A model generated the notes under the pieces. It was not told where the DNA came from. It saw only the letters and a program-made list of their open reading frames with translations, and made no database searches. The position numbers were made by a program, and so were the translations under genes. Shown in pieces: positions 27,326 through 63,096 of a DNA stretch of 64,000 bases (positions are counted from its first letter, which is position 1; each line of letters opens with the position of its first letter). Source of the DNA: Nannobrachium achirus (taxonomy: Eukaryota; Chordata; Actinopteri; Myctophiformes; Myctophidae); the NCBI GenBank assembly GCA_963921795.1, contig OY997655.1, positions 7,314,822-7,378,821 of the forward strand. Direction: 5' to 3'.

Positions 27326-27464
27326 ACCTTTTGTTTTAAATTATGTCTCCGGTGAGCACCTGCATGGTTGCTTTATTCTCTCAGAGCACAGTTAGCTTAA
27401 GACACTAGAGGTAAAACAAACAAGCACATTTCCATATCAATATCATAGAAACGTCTTTTGGATG

Positions 27465-27526
27465 TCTCTACAAGCTCACAACGCCTCGCAACGTGAGGTG
27501 TTGTGACCTTGTAGATTGCTATTTTT
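27465..27526. repeat. Palindromic element, locus 6
   Basis: TCTACAAGCTCACAACGCCTC pairs with GAGGTGTTGTGACCTTGTAGA with two mismatches. It is inserted where the 31.8-kb copy continues without it. Confidence 0.8.
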
Positions 27527-28245
27527 GGCTAAGGTTCTCCAAATATGGACACTAGGATTCAAGTGGTTTATATAAAAAAGGAGAACAAAAAGTTTATATC
27601 ACACAAAGATTTGGAGGACCCCCTGTAGTAACTCTGAGGACCCCCTAGGGGTCCCGACTCCCAGACCCCCTGTTGAAGACCCTTGATATATATAATTTAT
27701 ATTAACAAGCTAGTTAGTCATGTCCATTTCACTAAACAAACCATCATCAGTGATGGTTTGGCTGATGGCTGATGGCTTTATGCTTAGTAAAACAGACCTG
27801 AGCTGCCTCATAGGAGTGCCTTGATAGGAGCTTTCTCCACTCTGCTATAACAATATGGAACAGCCTTCCCCTGCAGGTTGTTGGAGACATTACATCCCAA
27901 GTGGTATTGGTGCCTTTAAGAAGATGAACAAACACCTCATTATATTACTGTGTCTGTAATCCCATAAAGCTCAAGGACACTCAATCATCCAACTTTCAGT
28001 TTATATATAATATTATTGTAATAACCCACAGGGTTGTCTAGGGCTAAATGGGTACTACATATTCACTATTAAACCAGTTTGCAGAAAATATAGAGGTTTT
28101 ATTACATTCTGGTAGAAAAATAGTGTTTACAGTACAAAGTCTCTTTTCATTAACAATAAGTTAAATGTAGAAAAGGTGAAGATGTTAAATATATTACTTT
28201 GTAGTTAAGAATATGAGAATATGAGATCGACTGAGTTCATACTTT
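27527..28245. other. Gene-free interval
   Basis: Contains a hAT-type scrap (GACCCCCTAGGGGTCCCGA near 27,630) and AT-rich sequence. No exon was recognised. Confidence 0.5.
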
Positions 28246-29455
28246 GGCTCCACAGATAATCAGTTTGGGTTTAAGGCCAAGCATGGGACTGATTTATGTA
28301 TTTATGCTCTGAAAGAAGCTGTTGAAAAATATAGAAGCCAGAATTCCTCTGTTCTAGTGGGTTTTATAGATGCTTCCCGGGCCTTTGACCGGGTGAATCA
28401 TCAGAAACTGTTTTTAAAGTTAAGAGAAAGGGGTGTGCCTAGCAGCATTATCCGCATCCTGGCATATTGGTATGCTAACCAGAGTATGCAGGTCAGATGG
28501 GGAAATGGGGTCTCGGCTCCCTTTTCTGTTGGCAATGGGGTTCGCCAGGGGGGGCTATTATCACCAGCCCTATTTAATTTATATATGAATGACCTCTCTG
28601 TTCAGTTAAATAACTGCAAGACTGGCTGTATGATTGGGAACACCCTAGTGAACCATCTCATGTATGCAGATGATCTAGCTATACTTTCTCCCAGCAGTGC
28701 TGGGTTTCAGCAGCTGCTAAATGTTTGTTCTGAATATGGAGTAGCTTTTGATGTAAAGTATAATGCCAAAAAGAGTGTTGTAATGACCTGCAGAACGAGG
28801 GGGAATAAGGACCTTTCCTTTCCTTCTTTTTATCTATCAGGGCAAGTGCTATCGGTGTGTAGCAAAGCAAAGTACTTGGGACATGTCATAACAGACCAAT
28901 TGACTGATGATGACGATCTATATAGACAACGTCGTATATTATATGCTCAAGCTAACATGCTGGGGAGGAAATTTCACTCTTGTTCAAATGAAGTGAAGGC
29001 AAACCTATTCAGGGCATACTGTACACCTCTGTATATACTGCACCCCTGTGGGTCAAGTTCAGGAAGGCTAGCATGTATAAACTGCAGGTTGCTTATAATG
29101 ACTGCATGCGAATAATAATGAGAAAACCTAGGTGGAGCAGTGCAAGTGAGCTGTTCTGTAATATGGGTGTCAATACGTTTCATGCACTTCTGAGAAACCT
29201 GATGTACAAATTTATGGTCCGTCTGGATGAGTCTCAAAACTCTATTATCATGCTGCTGACTAACCCTTGCCTCAGTGCTACCAGGTATCAGTCTCCGTTT
29301 TGGAAACACTGGTATGAGTGCCTTTTGTTATAGCTGTGTTGTTTATGTACTAGGGGTGTTCTTTTTGCACTTTGTGTATGTATTTTGTTTTTATGTGGTT
29401 GTTTGTTTTTAATGGACCTTGAAGTCTGTAAATAAAAGTTGATTGATTGATTGAT
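28246..29455 (+). mobile_element. 5'-truncated LINE with reverse-transcriptase remnant
   Basis: An open frame from about 28,250 to 29,113 encodes RT blocks FIDASRAFDRVNH, NGVRQGGLLSPALFNLYMND and the catalytic YADDLAIL. Near 29,035 a 2-base gain (TATATA) shifts the frame; the RT C-terminus continues in another frame to TAG at about 29,333. The 3' end has AATAAA and (TTGA)n. The domain resembles the CR1/L2/Rex group. It is dead by truncation and frameshift. Confidence 0.85.
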
Positions 29456-30885
29456 TGATGATCTAAATTCTAGACGGCGCAAGGCCGCAGAATGAAGTGG
29501 CTCAGAGCTTAAACAAAAAATAACGAAATGACAAAATAATGGTCTAGAACAAAACACGAACAAAAAGATAGGCTATGGAGAACAAAACGGATAGAAAACA
29601 ACTTAACCAAAAGGCAGCCGTTCCGACAGGCTCAAATCATACTCCAACAACTAATAACCAGTAAAACAAACAAACAGTCGGGTACAGCGGGGAGCTGCAG
29701 CAGCAGTGCGAACTCGACGAAGACAGTTTGAAGCCGGCTTTTGTAGCCGCGCGGCGGGGAGTGGCCACCTCCCTTCCGCTGTCGTCACAGGCTCAGCCAA
29801 CCGTGGCGTCCCACGGCCGGACTCCGTCTCCCCGTCACCTCCTGTCCGTCGCAGCGGGCGGCTGGGTTGGATACTTGGATATTATGGTAAGAATAATAAT
29901 AATAATGAAGCCCTTGGGCGTAACAATTATACCCCTGCAGATCAGTGATAGGTTCTTTGAATGTTATTCTTAAAACCTGTATCTGACCCTGGCATAGCCT
30001 ACTGATGAATTGAGTACTACTACTTATACTGTTAACAATCTTGCTACTAAAGTATTACATTAAAACAGACCCCCACACACACAGCCATTTACAATATGCT
30101 TGTGCGCCTATACTGCCAGGAATATTATTAATTTCCAAGTTATGAGTACAGAAACCCAGCAGGCATAAGTATGATTGCAGACTGTCTGTAGTACACGTAC
30201 TATACCACTAGAGAGTGCCCAACGATTAGGTCTTCCAGGCTGGACCATGGGCTGGACGAGCCGGGACCATAATGGCCGCCTATGGAGCCGCCATTAGGGG
30301 CCGGTCCGGACGAACGGGAGCGATCCTGGACGCCGTGCGCGTCCTGCGCACGCCGTGTACAATCGTTTTTGCTCCTGGGTGACCACTCTGTCAGCCCAGC
30401 CACTTTTTTCCGAATGAAAATCCGTCTAAATATGGTAAAGTTTGATAAAGAAACGTTAGCTTTCCATGCTAAAAAAAAAGGCCTATGCTATGTTATGGGC
30501 AAACGATTTCCGGGTTACGTCATCGATGATGTCATTTCCATCGCAGAATCATTCTTTAGACTGAAATGAAGCTAGAAAGGTCAGTTTTTGCTCTAGAAAT
30601 GTCAAAAAAATACCAAAAAAATCAGAAAATCATCAGCAAGGCGACGTTTGGCGATCTGGCTGCCTCAGCCCCCCCCCAAATGGCGATTTTTGGCGATTTG
30701 GCTGGCTAAGAGTTAAAGGATCCTGAGGATCCCTGGACCACACTTTGAGAACCACTGTGCTAGTAAGCCCTTTTCTGTCCAGTTGTTGGGCACAGGAATG
30801 TTGTTCCTTTTACTACACTCACAACACAACACCATGTGAGCTTGTGGATCAACTGTTGTCACTATGTTTGAAATAGGGCTTAGGC
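29456..30885. other. Gene-free interval with GC-rich part
   Basis: 29,700-29,880 and 30,240-30,360 are GC-rich, the latter with a GTGCGC/GCGCAC stem. A hAT right end (CTTTGAGAACCACTG near 30,750) and a partial palindrome (30,812-30,855) are present. No convincing exon was found. Confidence 0.45.
30812..30855. repeat. Partial palindromic element, locus 7
   Basis: CTCACAACACAACACC followed by ATGTGAGCTTGTGGATC; the right arm is recognisable and the left arm eroded. Confidence 0.5.
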
Positions 30886-31324
30886 CAGGGGTCGGCAACC
30901 CAAAATGTTGAAAGAGCCATATTGGACCAAAAAAAGAAATCTGTCTGGAGCCGCAAAAAATTAAAGCCTTATAAGCCTTATAATGAAGGCAATACATGCT
31001 GTTAGTGTCTATATTAGCTATATTAGCCTACTATCAAAATGACTAAGTAGGCTACAAATACATAATGAGCATTCATGATTAAATGTTTATTTTCCCTGCA
31101 GCGCATCCTGGAGAGAATGTTGAAATTTAATATTTATTCTACACATTTTTACAGCATTGGAACACGTTAAGAATGTTTGTTTCATGTCTGTCCTCCTACA
31201 GAAACCATATTAAAACATTTTTTTTTTTCCATTTTCATACATTTTTGAAAAAAGCTCCAGGGAGCCACTAGGGCAGCTCTAAAGAGCCGCATGCGGCTCT
31301 AGAGCTGCAGGTAGCTGACCCCCG
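30886..31324. mobile_element. hAT-like non-autonomous element
   Basis: Starts CAGGGGTCGGCAACCC and ends GGTAGCTGACCCCCG; perfect 8-bp duplication GCTTAGGC at 30,878-30,885 and 31,325-31,332. Non-coding. Confidence 0.9.
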
Positions 31325-31501
31325 GCTTAGGCCTTGGAACTAGGTGGTTAATGTATTGTTGTAATCGTATGATGTATGTGATATGAATGATGTTTTTATT
31401 TTTATACCTGGATACAGTCATTATACCTGACATTAACTGACAGGTCTACAATAATTATATGACCAGCAAAAAAAAAGAAGGATAAGCCTGTATTGTAGTG
31501 C

Positions 31502-31824
<323 letters not shown>

Positions 31825-31825
31825 T

Positions 31826-32610
31826 GGAAATGATGGTGCTTAATGAATTTGAGGTCACATGAGTTTTCTAGCTACACAGTGGGTGGATCGCTTTACTGCC
31901 ACAGGCTCTCACATATTTACAGTACACATTGTTGTCTTTACAGAGGACAGGGTTACTTGAGGACAGGAGGAGATCAAGTTGTACCAACTAAACTAGTTTT
32001 ATGTTTGTCAAGGCAGCTTTAATAGTTGTCTCTTTCTGTTCAGGTAAACAGATATTCTATGTTCATATTTATTTTTTAAAAGCCCTGCAGAAGACTTGGC
32101 TTCGGCCTTATGAAGGCTGTTTACTCTACACCAAGTGCTTGGATCCTTTTTATCAGAGATTCTGTTGCTTTATTGATTGATTGAATACTTTATTAACAGT
32201 TTGTAGAGACAGGTACAGGGAATTACAGTACAATACAATGTCAGCTAAAATGATTTTTCCAAGAAAGTCTAGATGGCTGTGTACTCAATTCATTGAAATA
32301 TTTAAAGACATACTATGCTAAAACATCATAACATCATATAAACAAGTAGAAAAGGAACAAAATGTAATATGTTTAGTAAACAGCTGAAGTGTTTTGGGTT
32401 TCTACAAGGGCCAGTTCTTTATCCACAAGCACCTTTTGACTTTTAACTTTTTGTTTTAAATCATGTCTCCGGTGAGCACCTGCATGGTTGCTTTATTCTC
32501 TCAGAGCATAGTTAGCTTAAGACACTAGAGGTAAAACAGACAAGCAAATTTCCATATCAATATCATAGAAACGGGGGAAATGCATTTGAGTCTTTTGGAT
32601 GTCTCTCATT
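31826..32610. repeat. Direct repeat of 24,880-25,400 plus 27,325-27,475
   Basis: Uninterrupted version of the repeat, placed upstream of the distal GIMAP gene. A further partial copy of its right part (GTCATGTGTGGACATGATC block) occurs at 33,400-33,580. Confidence 0.85.
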
Positions 32611-32840
32611 TCTCTTGTTGTTTTCCCGATCATTCTTTTCTAATGATGTCGTGTCATGTGTGGACATGATCAGATGTTTATAGGAAGGAAACCAGTTTGA
32701 CAACCTTTCTCTCTCTCTGTGTGTCTCTGCCCCCAGCTTCACCACTTCATCTCACCAGGACATAGAAAACATTTTAATATCAGGTAGCAACTTGTATCTG
32801 ACTCCTCCTCTTCTGACTCCCACCCCGTTCTGTGGAAACT

Positions 32841-32841
32841 T

Positions 32842-32906
<65 letters not shown>

Positions 32907-32916
32907 GCCTGTATGT
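32841..32916 (+). repeat. (CTGT)n microsatellite
   Basis: About 18 tetranucleotide units with one TTGT variant. Confidence 0.95.
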
Positions 32917-33109
32917 CTCTCTCCGCCCATCATGTAAGGTTGACGTAACTGCTAGTGGTTCTCAAACAGTTTTATTCATCTATTTCAAAGACCTGCCTGT
33001 TTGTTTGCTGGCTGCCTCGTTGGTTGCCTGCGTGTTTGCTGGCTGCCTGCTTGTGGTGCCCGCTCACCTCATCCTCACAGGCTGGCATTTTGCCATACTG
33101 TACTGTACA

Positions 33110-33130
33110 CCCCCCCCCCCCCCCCCCCCC
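33110..33130 (+). repeat. 21-base C homopolymer
   Basis: Flanked by ATACTGTACTGTACAC and ATACTGTATG. Homopolymer length is easily misassembled. Confidence 0.9.
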
Positions 33131-33586
33131 ATACTGTATGTGTGAATTAAAGGAATAGTTCAACCTCCAAATGGCTTTTTTCTTATCGATTACTCACCCC
33201 ATGGAGACTTGAATTCAAATGCAGACAGGAACATGTCAAAAAGGTTTTAAAGGGATAGTTCAGAATGTTGCATTCCTAAGCCAATCATTTCATTAGACTC
33301 ATTGTGTCTCCATAGGGAACCACTGCTGGTCATCACATTATTGGATTTGTGAATGCAACAATAAATACGTTTTTGGGTGAGGTGAACTGTCCCACTAGAC
33401 TAGAGGTAAAACAATGTACAATGTTTTAAGTTCCATATCAATGTCATAGAAACGGGTGAAATGCTAATGATGATGTGTCATGTGTGGACATGATCTGATG
33501 TTTATTATGTGGGAAGGAAACCAGTTTGACAACCTCTCTCTCTGTGTGTCTCTGCCCCCAGCTTCACCACTTCATTCAACTGACTC

Positions 33587-33587
<1 letters not shown>

Positions 33588-33637
<50 letters not shown>
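33588..33637 (+). repeat. (CT)n microsatellite
   Basis: About 25 CT units, upstream of the candidate GIMAP first exon. Confidence 0.95.
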
Positions 33638-33638
<1 letters not shown>

Positions 33639-33719
33639 CCCATCTTCTCTCGCCTCTTCTTTCTAAACAGGTAAATGAATCTTGCATCTGACACAGTGCA
33701 ATCTGGCTAGCCATCGTCA

Positions 33720-33893
33720 AGGAAAAGTTCGGTCGCTCTTTTCACTTGACTGGTGCTCAGTTGTAACTCGAGCTCAGTTAGGCTGTTCTTGAGAGACTAG
33801 ACACGGTGAGACTCCAGTTCAACTACAGAACAACTTATAGACCAAAGCTCATTCTACTGACGACCACCGTGGACCAACAGGACTCATTGACAG
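33720..33893 (+). other. Candidate 5' non-coding exon of distal GIMAP gene
   Basis: A unique stretch ending GACAG before GTAAGG at 33,894. The first coding exon at 35,800 is preceded by a splice acceptor and 20 nt of UTR, so an upstream non-coding exon is required; this is the best donor upstream. A diverged copy of bases ~33,700-33,800 occurs at 61,985-62,060. The 5' edge is a guess. Confidence 0.4.
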
Positions 33894-34441
33894 GTAAGGA
33901 CTGAACCAGTTTTTATGTATTTATTTATATGTTTATTTGACAGGGACAATAAAAACAATGTATCAAGTTATAAAAACATGAAACCGTTGCCTTGTATATA
34001 TACAGTATATATACTATAGGGCTTATAGCCAAGGCTAATTTGCGACCCCAGTCCCCAGTCCTATACATAAAAAGTCTATTACAAAAAGTACATGCATGAA
34101 GCTCTAATCTAAAAAAGTACAACTTCTGTACAAAATCAACAACATTCCCAAATTACAGTTATAAAGCAGTGACATAATGTTCACAGCTTTGGTTTGATTT
34201 TAACCAACCATTTAACCTTTTCATAAAATATTTTGAGGTCATTTTTTTTTATTATTATAATTTTTTCAGTTGGTAGGGCATTCCACAAGTGTATCCCTTT
34301 TACTGAATACGATGACTGACCAACAGTGGTGCTGCTCATTGCTACCTTGTGGTCGCCATTTGCTGATCCCCTTATGATTCTATTTGTACCTTTCTGTCCC
34401 TTTCACCTGAGGACAAAGTAGGCCTACTGCTGGGGCAAGAA

Positions 34442-34444
<3 letters not shown>

Positions 34445-34524
<80 letters not shown>
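34445..34524. repeat. (CA)n microsatellite
   Basis: 80 bp, presumably in the first GIMAP intron. Confidence 0.97.
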
Positions 34525-34529
<5 letters not shown>

Positions 34530-34788
34530 ACGGTGTTACATTGTACAATAGAACCATATGACTGTACATTATACTGGTAGTATATGTGCTTTTAAAATGT
34601 CGTCATTACATACAGTCTATTGGAAGAAGTTTGTGAAAACAGATCATATCAGGTGTTTCACTAGGATGGTGTGGCAGTGTGTGCTTCTGAACATTATAGA
34701 CTGGACTGGGATCAGTTCACTTAGCAGGTTGATCTGGGTCTGTAGAGAGGATATGCAAAGTGTGTTTGCTGCTGTACTTGTTGTACAC

Positions 34789-34955
<167 letters not shown>

Positions 34956-35426
34956 GCTCATGTTCAAATGACCAGATACAGTAGGAAGGCTCCAGATCAG
35001 ATCAGAGCACTGAACATTACATAGAAACTAGTCTTCCCACACGTACTGCAGTCAGCCTGCTGGTGACGTCAGGTACTGCAGTTAGACTGCTGGTGAAGTG
35101 AGGTTAGCGGTGGTGTAAAGTAATGCAACAAAATATTATTGAACTCAAGTCTCCATGGTGTGAGAAATCAATAGGAAAAAAAGTCATTTTGGGGATGAAC
35201 TACTCCTTTAACTTCTGAGATTAGTTTGTTGAGATGAACCAATGCGAGCCGTCCGGGAACGAACGTGCATCTCCTGGTTTTAAGTCACTCCTGTTGGTAG
35301 ATCTGGGTCAAATGGTTTCACAGTGATGTATGTGTACACTGATTACATTCCAACATGTCTCCATATGGAATAATTGACAGTGAGGAATGTTCTCTGACTA
35401 ATGACTATCACATACTGCAGTGCAGT

Positions 35427-35581
35427 GGTTCTCAACATGTGGGTCGGGACCCCCAGGGGGTCCCTAGATGATGGTGAAGTGACAATTTGAGCATTTGTAA
35501 GACATATTTAATACCTAAATTAACCCAATTTTACATACAACGCGTCGCATAACGCATGAGCTTGTAGATCTAATATTTTCA
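35427..35581. mobile_element. hAT-like fragment with partial palindrome (locus 8)
   Basis: Starts CAGTGGTTCTCAACATGTGG; no matching right end. The right arm of the palindrome family (CATGAGCTTGTAGATCTA) lies at 35,557-35,573, with the left arm eroded. Confidence 0.55.
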
Positions 35582-35799
35582 AATTATTAACACAGCAATG
35601 CAACATTTAAGTTGTAATCACTTTACATTGCAAACGTGACAAAGAGTATCTAATGTTTATTTTGACTCAAGTACTGGGGTTGAATACTGTGTCCACTACT
35701 GTTTATAGTCAAATGTGTGATATAACAATAATAACAGCAGATTATTGTGACTTACTGTAATGTTACTGTTTTACAGTTCAAACAACAGCTGTAGACAGG

Positions 35800-46936
<11,137 letters not shown>

Positions 46937-46991
46937 ATGAAACTTTAGGCTGGATTTATACTTTTTTCCGGCTGGTGTCACATGCCAAAGT

Positions 46992-47012
46992 AGCAGATCT
47001 ACAAGCTCACAC
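46992..47012. repeat. Half copy of palindromic element, locus 11
   Basis: Counterpart of 17,776-17,796 in the 3' UTR. Confidence 0.8.
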
Positions 47013-47148
47013 AATATCATGTGCATTGTTGTTCTTTTCAGTGTACTGAAACATTTGAGTTGTACAGATAAAAATAGTTGTCTATATATGATATATAGTA
47101 TATGATATTGTATTGTAAATAAGTCAGTTGTTTTGTAAATAAGTACAG

Positions 47149-47154
47149 AATAAA
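47149..47154 (+). terminator. Candidate poly(A) signal of distal GIMAP gene
   Basis: AATAAA 213 bases after the stop, conserved with the proximal copy. Confidence 0.5.
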
Positions 47155-47284
47155 ATATACATACATCCAGCTGATGAATCACGCTGATATTTGATTTTCT
47201 CTTTTCAGTCAAGGATGACATGTTGATAGTGAATTTTCCACAAATCTCACATCAGTCGGGCTCTGAACATTACAATGTTACAAT

Positions 47285-47643
47285 TAGGGATGTCCCGATC
47301 ACATTTTTTTGCTGTTGATCCCGATCATATATTTTCGCTCCTGATTCGATCCCGGTCCTTCCCGATCCGATCTTTCGGCAATGCAAAGAAAAGAAAAAAT
47401 GGTTTTATGTCGTCCGTTAAGGTTGTTTTTTTTATTTAAGTATCCCTTCTATCCAAGTTTCTTTTTTCACTTAGTGCAGCATTGTATCAAAACACATTAA
47501 AAATAAAACTCATCAGCTTGTATATATTTTTTAAATATATAAAGACAAGGTGATTCCCGATCGTTTTCTCCTGATTCCGATCTTCTGAAATCGTCCCCAA
47601 TCTCCCCGATTTCCGATCTCCCAATCCGATCGGGACATCCCTA
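47285..47643. mobile_element. hAT-like element, distal counterpart of 18,070-18,435
   Basis: Ends TAGGGATGTCCCGATC / GATCGGGACATCCCTA; flanks GTTACAAT and GTTCCAAT. Confidence 0.9.
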
Positions 47644-47835
47644 GTTCCAATGGATACATTTACAACCATGTGAGCTTTTATTGAAGAGATTTATACATGA
47701 GTATCTTTGATAGCATGGTTGTCAAGCATAGCATTTGTTTGCTCACACTTCAGATCCAGATGTGTGCACAGCTGGGAGGAGCAGAGTCAGGAGGTCAAGC
47801 CAGCAGGCTCACACTTCACTCTGTTAGCCTGGTTT

Positions 47836-48170
47836 GATTGATTGATTGATTGATTGATTGAAGCCTTTATCAGAAGTTTGCATAGGAAAAGGTACAGTTT
47901 CATGACAGTACTGTTCACTGGCACAAGGTCAACTAAAAGGATGCACCCCAAAAAGCCTATGGCTTGTTTCAATTGAGATCTTTTTTTCTTCTCTTTTTTC
48001 CTTTTTCTTTTTTTTTTAACTCTTATAACATTGAATGACATAGATGGATGGATGGATGGATGGATGGATGGATGGATGGATACAGACAGACTGATAGAAC
48101 ACAGTAGGTATGCAGAATATATCATCTGAAAAACAGTCAGACATAAAAACAGTGGTAAAACCTAATGCTA
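47836..48170 (-). mobile_element. LINE 3' end, reverse orientation, distal
   Basis: Counterpart of 18,627-18,990, with a private (GGAT)n array at 48,043-48,081. Confidence 0.55.
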
Positions 48171-48238
48171 AATAAATGGTATTTACAATAGAAGGGTCAG
48201 GGGGAGGTAAGGATGGGCTTTGTTTGTACCCGTTTTGA

Positions 48239-48402
48239 GTAGCAGGTGATCAGGTTACTGTAGGCCTACATCTCCTTCTAGTAGCAGGTGATCAGGTTAC
48301 TGTAGGCCTACATCTCCTTCTAGTAGCAGGTGATCAGGTTACTGTAGGCCTACATCTCCTTCTAGTAGCAGGTGATCAGGTTACTGTAGGCCTACATCTC
48401 CT
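48239..48402. repeat. 42-bp tandem repeat, four units
   Basis: Units begin GTAGCAGGTGATCAGGTTAC at 48,239, 48,281, 48,323 and 48,365. The proximal copy has one unit near 18,937. Confidence 0.95.
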
Positions 48403-48840
48403 ACCTGGGATTGATTGGAACCTTGGTCCACAATGAGAGCGTGTCTGGGAATGCAGTACCTCTTGTCAACCAGTAGGTGTCCTACCTGACCACAGGATTT
48501 AATGAATGTCAGAGCATGGTGTCCACCTCCATCCATACCAACCAGTTCAATGACACTAGTTGACATCACCCAATAACATTGAGAAAACATCCAAGTTTCA
48601 ATTGCCAATTAATTTATTGACTGTCACTTGATCTAGATTAGTTTTTCTTGTATTGTATTTTATGCATACATATTCACCTGCCACAATCTCTATTTCTATT
48701 ATTCTGTTGTGTTTTAATTTATAGCCAATTGGTAATATTATAAATAGATTTAACTGCCACGCCACAATAATATTTTTGAAATATCATTGCTTAAACTTGC
48801 TTTATATAAAAAAAAATGTAATATCTTGTATGGTTTATTT

Positions 48841-49212
48841 CAGTGGTTCCCAAACATTTTAGCCTGTGACCCAGAAGAGTAATTACACCGGAACCCAAAC
48901 TAGTGTAAACAGCAGATCTACAAGCTCACAACGCGTCGCTTCGCGCCGCATTGAGAGCTTGTAGATCGGCTATTTTCACCATGCACTTCATTTATATTCA
49001 TGGAATTTCTTAGATGTGTTTGCGTGTTTGTTTGAAATTGTATAATCTTTTTAAAATAATGTTTAAAATATGGCTAAAATAATATATTTCAAAAGGTCTT
49101 CCATCTTTTGAAATATAGGCTATATTAAAAAAAATTTGTAGGAAGAGAAAATGTTTTTTTTTTTTTTTTTTTTTTCCTTTACTCGAGACGACCCACTGTT
49201 TGGGAACCAGTA
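48841..49212. mobile_element. hAT-like element with nested palindrome, private to the distal copy
   Basis: Ends CAGTGGTTCCCAAAC / GTTTGGGAACCAGTA; flanks GTTTATTT and ATTTATTT (8 bp, one change). Palindrome locus 12 is inside. Confidence 0.8.
48907..48976. repeat. Palindromic element, locus 12
   Basis: Left AAACAGCAGATCTACAAGCT, right GAGAGCTTGTAGATCGGCTA; centre CGCGTCGCTTCGCGCCGC is only partly paired. Confidence 0.85.
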
Positions 49213-49220
49213 ATTTATTT

Positions 49221-50534
49221 CATGGACTTTGTTTTGTATAATATAATATACATTTTTGTTTGAATAATATCAGAACTGCAAGTGTAGTGAGTTGTGTGAG
49301 GGGGACACAGTTAGTGGTTGCACCTCTTGAGAGGAGCAGCGGGAGCAGAGAGTTTGACACATACAGTACAGTTTATTCACCACAGTTTGTTTTGTTCTAT
49401 CAAAGTTTAAAACGTCTCAAAGTGAAAACTACATGGTTTATTTAACTAACTACTGGTTGACAGACGTATTCCCAGCACTGTGTGTGTGCAGCCCGTCTGT
49501 TGTGCTGCTGTTGTGGACGCTTGGTTGTCATTCACAGACATCGAGGTATGTGTGTTTGGTTTGTTGTTGTACTGTACATTATAACACGTTTACATTGTGT
49601 GTGCGTGCTGTGAGCACGTGTTTGTAGTTGTTTATTGGATTGAGGCTGACATTAGCATGGTGTACATACAGTATTGTACACTTTTTGTCCAGAATATAAA
49701 ATATTTATAAAAAAAATATATATTTTTTCTTACTAAACTGCACCCCCTACAGATCAATAACAAATATATTCCATTGATTTTATTATTATTATTTCATTAT
49801 TATTAATAATGTAGTGCCCAAAGTCCCTATAACTATGGGTGCTACTGGTTGCCGATGCTCAAGTTCAGATGTTTGGTGTGTCCCAAGAACTGATGTCCAA
49901 ACTCTCCAATAAAAGTTAAACATAAATGATGTTTATTTTAGCTAATAAATGAAATAAACCAACATATCATCACCAGCCTCTCAATCACACACAGTCAAAG
50001 ACTACTGTGTGCCTCTCACATCAACAACACCTGTGGCTTGTTACAGAGCTGGTTAAATAGACAATTGGTGATAGGCAATTAGGGCGTGACCATACCCCAA
50101 CTTCAGTGTCATCAAGAAAGCAACATGGCTCTTACACCCGCCCCCAATTGCTACTGGCGGGAGACATGCAATTAAAAAAAAAAAAAAAACTAAAAATGAC
50201 AAAGAGCCATAATACAAAACACCTTGCAGGTGATTTAACTCGGGCATATTCAATTGCAATTTTCATAATTACAAAAATGACCCTAACCCTGTATCAAGCC
50301 ACAAGATGTAATGCTAAAGTTCTTTGGTTTCATTTTGATTTTATTTTGACTAAGTCTAGAAATTTGCTATACAAATAAATTCATTGTAGGACACTGGGAT
50401 GTGTTTGTTGCAGTGAAGTTGTACAGGTATATGCGCCCAGTGCACTTGTCGCAGATCTGGCTTAGGTGCCCTATGCACATGCAGGCAACCAAATACACAG
50501 GCCCTTCTCCAATAATAACAATAATTCACGTCTT
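49221..50534. other. Gene-free insertion sequence, origin unclear
   Basis: Absent from the proximal copy. AT-rich, with an A-run near 50,175. No TIR pair, LTR pair or protein was recognised. Confidence 0.5.
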
Positions 50535-51045
50535 TCATTATGAGTGTTCTCCAGTACTGTAGTACCACCTGGTATGGATGCTTGTCTGCAGCCCTTAAGT
50601 CACAACTGCTGCAACAGCTGAACATTTGTTCAAAGATAGTTGGAGAACCATTTCAGAGGCTATATACGACTACGTATGATAACAGCATTCTAAGGTTGGC
50701 AAGAAATATTACCTCTAATAGTAGCCATGTGTTGCATAGAGAATATAGGTTGCTGCCTTCAGGAAGGAGATAGGTGTTCCAGAATACAATAAGGTCAGAC
50801 TAAAAAGGTCCTTTGTCCATCAGTCGACATTAAGGCTTAATCAGGAGTTTGGCCATAGGTAGGCTTAGTGGTTGACATTGCTCTTGTCTATATCATCCTT
50901 ATGTATAAACCTGTCTTGTTTTTGTTCCCTGTGTCAAAATGTTTGTATATATGTTATGTGTCGCATACATGGCTGCTGTGTCGCAAGACAAATTTCAGTG
51001 TGAACTGACAATAAAGTACTATATCATATCATATATCATATCAAT
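50535..51045 (+). mobile_element. LINE 3' fragment
   Basis: A frame at 50,540-50,773 reads VLQYCSTTWYGCLSAALKSQ ... REYRLLPSGRR, like the C-terminus of CR1/L2/Rex RT proteins. It ends ACAATAAAGTACTATATCAT. Confidence 0.75.
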
Positions 51046-51352
51046 AGAAATTTCTGATTTTCTTGGTCCCCTTTTCCCCCAGTTATGGACATCACTCCAA
51101 TGCATACCCGCCCCGATGTACAATACAAACAGGAGGCGGTAGAGATTGTCGTTGTGTAGAAGATAACTTTGTTCTGTAAACTTATTGTGGTGTGGATGGA
51201 GCATTTGAGCCACGGACCACCATTTGACGAGATTTAGACCCAAAACGTAGAATATTTTGTTATAGTTCAAGGTTCCATTTGTACCCTCTAGTAGTCTAGG
51301 ATTTCACTGTGTGACCACATGTTAGAGTAATGATGTTGTGTTTTCTCTGCAG

Positions 51353-62598
<11,246 letters not shown>

Positions 62599-62619
62599 GT
62601 GAGGATTAACCATCACCGT

Positions 62620-63010
62620 TAGGGCTGTCACAATTATTACATAATCGTCTAATCGTGATTATTTGACATAATCGTGATTATTTTGCATAATCGTCATAAT
62701 CGTTTCCAGTCAAAAATAGTGGAAATAGCAGATCTACAAGCTCACAACGCGTCGCATCGCGACGCGTTGTGAGCTTGTAGATCGGCTATTTCCACTATCA
62801 ATGTTATTTTTTAAGTAGTAAGTTGTCAAATATGTCAGTAATTTCTTCGTGTATTTAGGTTTTGTGTCATATCTACCATGTACAACTTCAAAGCCTAAAA
62901 GCCAAACAGAAATGTAATTATCAACATCAAAAACACAATTAAATCGTTAATCGCCAATTAGTTGAGTGACAATTAATCGTCATGTAAAATGTCATATCGT
63001 GACAGCCCTA
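62620..63010. mobile_element. hAT-like element with nested palindrome
   Basis: TAGGGCTGTCACAAT / ATCGTGACAGCCCTA; flanks ATCACCGT and ATCGCCGT. It starts 21 bases after the exon 7 donor. Confidence 0.88.
62716..62798. repeat. Palindromic element, locus 20
   Basis: 40-bp arms with one mismatch around ATC; stem core ACGCGTCGC / GCGACGCGT. Best-preserved member with locus 16. Confidence 0.95.
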
Positions 63011-63096
63011 ATCGCCGTCAATCAACTTGTAGTGGGTCCGACTCTGTTTGGACAATTTAAAGGACGACTTCACCACTTTTCAACCTGTCTTCATAT

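Noticed and set aside
28357..29115. Host gene with reverse-transcriptase domain
   Set aside because: It is a 5'-truncated, frameshifted LINE with a LINE-type tail, not a host gene.
29706..29973. Two overlapping 80-codon frames in GC-rich sequence
   Set aside because: Low-complexity Arg/Pro/Ser translations without start context, domains or splice signals.
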